NCBI GenBank assembly: GCA_014859215.1
Contig: JACUUS010000295.1
Coordinates: 1-14,362, forward strand
Direction: 5' to 3'
From: Dehalococcoidia bacterium
GTDB taxonomy: Bacteria; Chloroflexota; Dehalococcoidia; SZUA-161
DNA length: 14,362 bases
In this document: one piece after another, positions 12,556 through 14,362 of the stretch
Layout of the letters: each line of letters starts with the position of its first letter
Position numbering within the stretch: the first letter of the stretch is position 1
Notes under the pieces: generated by a model
Databases searched by the model: none
The model's input: the letters and a program-made list of their open reading frames with translations, nothing else
Told to the model about the DNA's origin: nothing
Program-made: the position numbers and the translations under genes

Positions 12556-13029
12556 ATGGGACCGCGAGGCACTTATGCAATCCTGTTCCGGCTTGACCGT
12601 GACGCGACTATCTCCGTGGGGCGCCTCGGCCTTTTTGACTTTGCCCGCGGCTGGTATATCTATGCAGGCAGCGCCCTTGGCGGTCTTTACCCGAGAATCA
12701 TGCGTCATCTACGAGAGGAAAAGACGCTGCACTGGCACGTGGACTATTTCGGGCGCGTAGCGGTCCCGGTCGAGGTCTGGTACGTTGAATCGGAATCCAG
12801 GCTGGAGTGCAAATGGTGCCGTGCCGCCCTTAGACTCGCTCAGGCTTCGAGTCCTGTCCCGCGTTTCGGCTCTTCGGGATGTCGCTGCGTCTCCCATCTC
12901 GTCTACTTTCCCGAGAAGCCTGTGTTTGCTGAGTTCCGGCGGCAGCTCGGCTGGATCGGGGACTTTGCCGAATGCAGGTTGCCGGCAGAGATGCCGGGAC
13001 TCACCGGTCAGAACGCAGGGAGTGCTTGA
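12556..13029 (+). CDS. DUF123 (GIY-YIG nuclease-like) protein
   Basis: A 157-residue protein of the DUF123 family, which is structurally related to GIY-YIG nucleases. The fold signature is GTYAILFRL (5-13) with WYIYAGSALGGL (33-44) for the GIY and YIG strands. Arg47 and Arg50 (YPRIMRHLRE) sit where the GIY-YIG catalytic Arg is expected. Other family marks are the LHWHVDY segment (58-64), Glu84-Cys85, and the C-terminal FGSSGCRCVSHLVYF (104-118). In many archaea this domain occurs alone or fused to endonuclease III, and its substrate is unknown. The ATG at 12556 lies immediately after a promoter and has no Shine-Dalgarno, which suggests leaderless translation. An open frame extends upstream to 12448 but would begin before the promoter. 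It overlaps the convergent hydrolase gene by 29 bases. Confidence 0.88.
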   Translation: MGPRGTYAILFRLDRDATISVGRLGLFDFARGWYIYAGSALGGLYPRIMRHLREEKTLHWHVDYFGRVAVPVEVWYVESESRLECKWCRAALRLAQASSPVPRFGSSGCRCVSHLVYFPEKPVFAEFRRQLGWIGDFAECRLPAEMPGLTGQNAGSA

Positions 13030-13642
13030 AGAACGCGGATACCCTGTCCGCGATGCGCTGCTCATGGCCCCACCAGAAATGATCGGCTCCGGAGACGATC
13101 TCGTATTCTCTCGGCTCGGGTAGATTTTCGCTGAGATCCGGCAGGTCTGTGCCGGGCAGCGCCAGGTCATGGCTGCCCCACAGGACCAGCTTTGGCCTGT
13201 GATAGTCCTGTAAAGGTGAAGGGCTTGCCATAATGGGCGAGATAAGCGCCAGTGCCTCGACGGCATCTTCGTTTACCGCTACTTCCAGCGCCACACCCGC
13301 TCCGAAGGAATACCCGCAAAGGCCGATACTCCTGCCTTCCCCCCCGTTCTGGGAGGAAACGAACGCGAGCGCGGCGCGGACATCGTCTTTCTCACCAACC
13401 CCGTTCGCATGAGAACCCTGGCTCCGGCCGACTCCGCGAAAGTTGAACCTCAGGCAGGCTATGGACACGCTTGCCAGGCCCTCGCAAACAGCCGATACCA
13501 CATTGTTGTCCATGTTGCCCCCGTAAAGAGGGTGAGGATGGCAGACTACAGCCGCCGGAAAGGGCCCGCTTCCGCCAGGAACGGACCAGACTCCCTCGAG
13601 CGTCAGATCTCCGGACTTGAAGGCAACATTGTTTTCAGTCAT
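13001..13642 (-). CDS. Alpha/beta hydrolase, COG2945 type
   Basis: A 213-residue cytoplasmic alpha/beta hydrolase. The catalytic triad is visible: Ser112 in the nucleophile elbow GYSFG (110-114), Asp159 in WGSHD, and His188 in GADHFWWGH. The N-terminal segment CHPHPLYGGNMDNNVV (about 34-49) and FNFRGVGRSQG (66-76) are typical of the COG2945 family of small esterase-like hydrolases without lid insertions. The substrate is unknown. The ATG at 13642 has AGGTGAG about seven bases upstream. An in-frame start at 13684 would precede the predicted transcription start and is rejected. It is a single gene. Confidence 0.9.
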   Translation of the reverse strand: MTENNVAFKSGDLTLEGVWSVPGGSGPFPAAVVCHPHPLYGGNMDNNVVSAVCEGLASVSIACLRFNFRGVGRSQGSHANGVGEKDDVRAALAFVSSQNGGEGRSIGLCGYSFGAGVALEVAVNEDAVEALALISPIMASPSPLQDYHRPKLVLWGSHDLALPGTDLPDLSENLPEPREYEIVSGADHFWWGHEQRIADRVSAFFKHSLRSDR

Positions 13643-13674
13643 CAGCGTTCTCACCTGCCCCTGAAGTAACACCC

Positions 13675-13683
13675 ATTCTAGCA
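13675..13683 (-). promoter_or_regulatory. Extended -10 promoter of the hydrolase gene
   Basis: On the minus strand TGCTAGAAT combines an extended -10 TGn with TAGAAT (5 of 6). No good -35 is present. The predicted start near 13668 leaves a leader of about 26 bases that includes the ribosome-binding site. Confidence 0.55.
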
Positions 13684-13754
13684 CAGCTGGCCGAGATTGT
13701 TCCCAGAATTACCTGTCTCTGGATAACCCGGCAGCGGCGGCAGCCCTTTCGAAG

Positions 13755-14362
13755 TTAACCGGGTGTGTCTTCCTGGCGCCTGGCACGCTGTCGCCGCCTG
13801 AGTATTCTCTCGCGGACTTCCTTTTCAAATCCCTGGTCGCCCGGTTCATAGTATTTGCGCCCCCTTAGAGTATCAGGGAAGTGTTCCTGGTCCACAATAT
13901 GGTCGGGGTAATCAGGGGCGTACTTGTAGCCCTTACCGTAACCGAATTCGCGCATGAGAGGCGTGACAGGATTCCGGAGATGGAAGGGAACAGGTTCATT
14001 CCTGGTCTTCTCCACGTCTTCGCGGACCCGTGAATAGGCTTTGTACAGCGAGTTGCTCTTGGGGGCGGTGGCGAGGTGTACGACGGCCTGAGCCAGCGCC
14101 AGGTTGCCTTCGGGCATGCCGATGAAGTGAACGGCCTGCTGGGCGGCCATGGCGATAATCAGGGACTGCGGGTCCGCCATGCCGATGTCTTCTGAGGCGA
14201 ACCGGACCAGCCGCCGCGCGATATACAGCGGGTCTTCGCCTGCCTCCAGCATTCTTCCCATCCAGTAAAGCGCCGCGTCTGGATCGGAGTCCCTCAGCGA
14301 TTTGTGAAGAGCCGAAATGATGTTGTAGTGCTCCTCACCTGCCTTGTCATAAAGCATGGCAA
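13755..14362 (-). CDS. rarA: Replication-associated recombination protein RarA (MgsA), C-terminal part
   Basis: The last 202 residues or so of a protein of about 440. The N-terminal AAA+ ATPase core lies beyond the right edge; the frame is open through 14362, so the first ATG seen at 14357 is internal. The visible part is the tetramerisation and C-terminal helical region, with hallmark segments YDKAGEEHYNIISALHKSLR, SDPDAALYWMGRMLEAGEDP, RRLVRFASEDIGMADP, and the C-terminal KGYKYAPDYPDHIVDQEHFPD and LRGRKYYEPGDQG. RarA/MgsA (WRNIP1 in eukaryotes) acts at stalled replication forks in the cytoplasm. Its stop lies 113 bases before the hydrolase start, and the hydrolase has its own promoter. Confidence 0.95.
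   Translation of the reverse strand, partial: AMLYDKAGEEHYNIISALHKSLRDSDPDAALYWMGRMLEAGEDPLYIARRLVRFASEDIGMADPQSLIIAMAAQQAVHFIGMPEGNLALAQAVVHLATAPKSNSLYKAYSRVREDVEKTRNEPVPFHLRNPVTPLMREFGYGKGYKYAPDYPDHIVDQEHFPDTLRGRKYYEPGDQGFEKEVRERILRRRQRARRQEDTPG

Noticed and set aside
12442..12708. Long N-terminal extension of lspA
   Set aside because: It runs antisense through the DUF123 gene and its promoter and adds nothing typical of LspA.
1..14362. CRISPR array, transposase, phage or toxin-antitoxin system
   Set aside because: No regularly spaced repeats, no mobile-element genes and no terminal inverted repeats were seen on either strand.

Overview
The window is bacterial chromosomal DNA with ordinary gene density and normal housekeeping content. 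LspA, a lipobox lipoprotein, a bacterial GltX, RluD and RarA establish a bacterium. The Fe-S flavoprotein of the 2,4-dienoyl-CoA reductase / trimethylamine dehydrogenase family suggests an anaerobe or facultative anaerobe. The mix of genes resembles what I associate with Dehalococcoidia (Chloroflexota), but this is a weak inference from gene style, with no marker-gene proof. I see no phage, transposase, CRISPR array or defence island.

Layout, left to right. The C-terminal part of a dihydrodipicolinate-synthase-family lyase (+) is cut by the left edge. Convergent to it is a four-gene minus-strand operon, read from 3730 down to 517: ABC ATPase, MacB/FtsX-type permease, TrmO-like tRNA methyltransferase, and an endonuclease III-related DNA glycosylase of the MagIII/COG2231 type. 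Its promoter is at about 3828-3856. Next come a 110-residue cysteine-containing unknown with a strong promoter and a large FMN/4Fe-4S/FAD oxidoreductase, both minus. Then follows a minus-strand tRNA pair, tRNA-Gln(CUG) and tRNA-Glu(CUC), behind a TTGACA/TACACT promoter, and a roughly 350-base stretch without a recognisable gene.

The middle holds a small three-helix membrane protein (-) divergent from a lipoprotein cyclophilin (+), then a two-gene minus unit (two-helix membrane protein and Cys-rich zinc-ribbon protein), and a second small zinc-ribbon protein on the plus strand.

The right part holds the minus-strand operon lspA-rluD-gltX. Its promoter lies back-to-back with that of a stand-alone DUF123 (GIY-YIG-like) gene that appears to be transcribed as a leaderless mRNA. 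Then come an alpha/beta hydrolase of the COG2945 type (-), overlapping the DUF123 gene tail to tail, and the C-terminal part of rarA/mgsA (-), cut by the right edge.

The genes do not form one pathway. Themes are translation (trmO, rluD, gltX, two tRNAs), genome maintenance (glycosylase, rarA, DUF123), envelope export (ABC pair, lspA, lipoprotein cyclophilin) and a redox enzyme. Three small cysteine-rich proteins and the leaderless DUF123 gene are the least conventional parts. I did not find a convincing undescribed multi-gene system.
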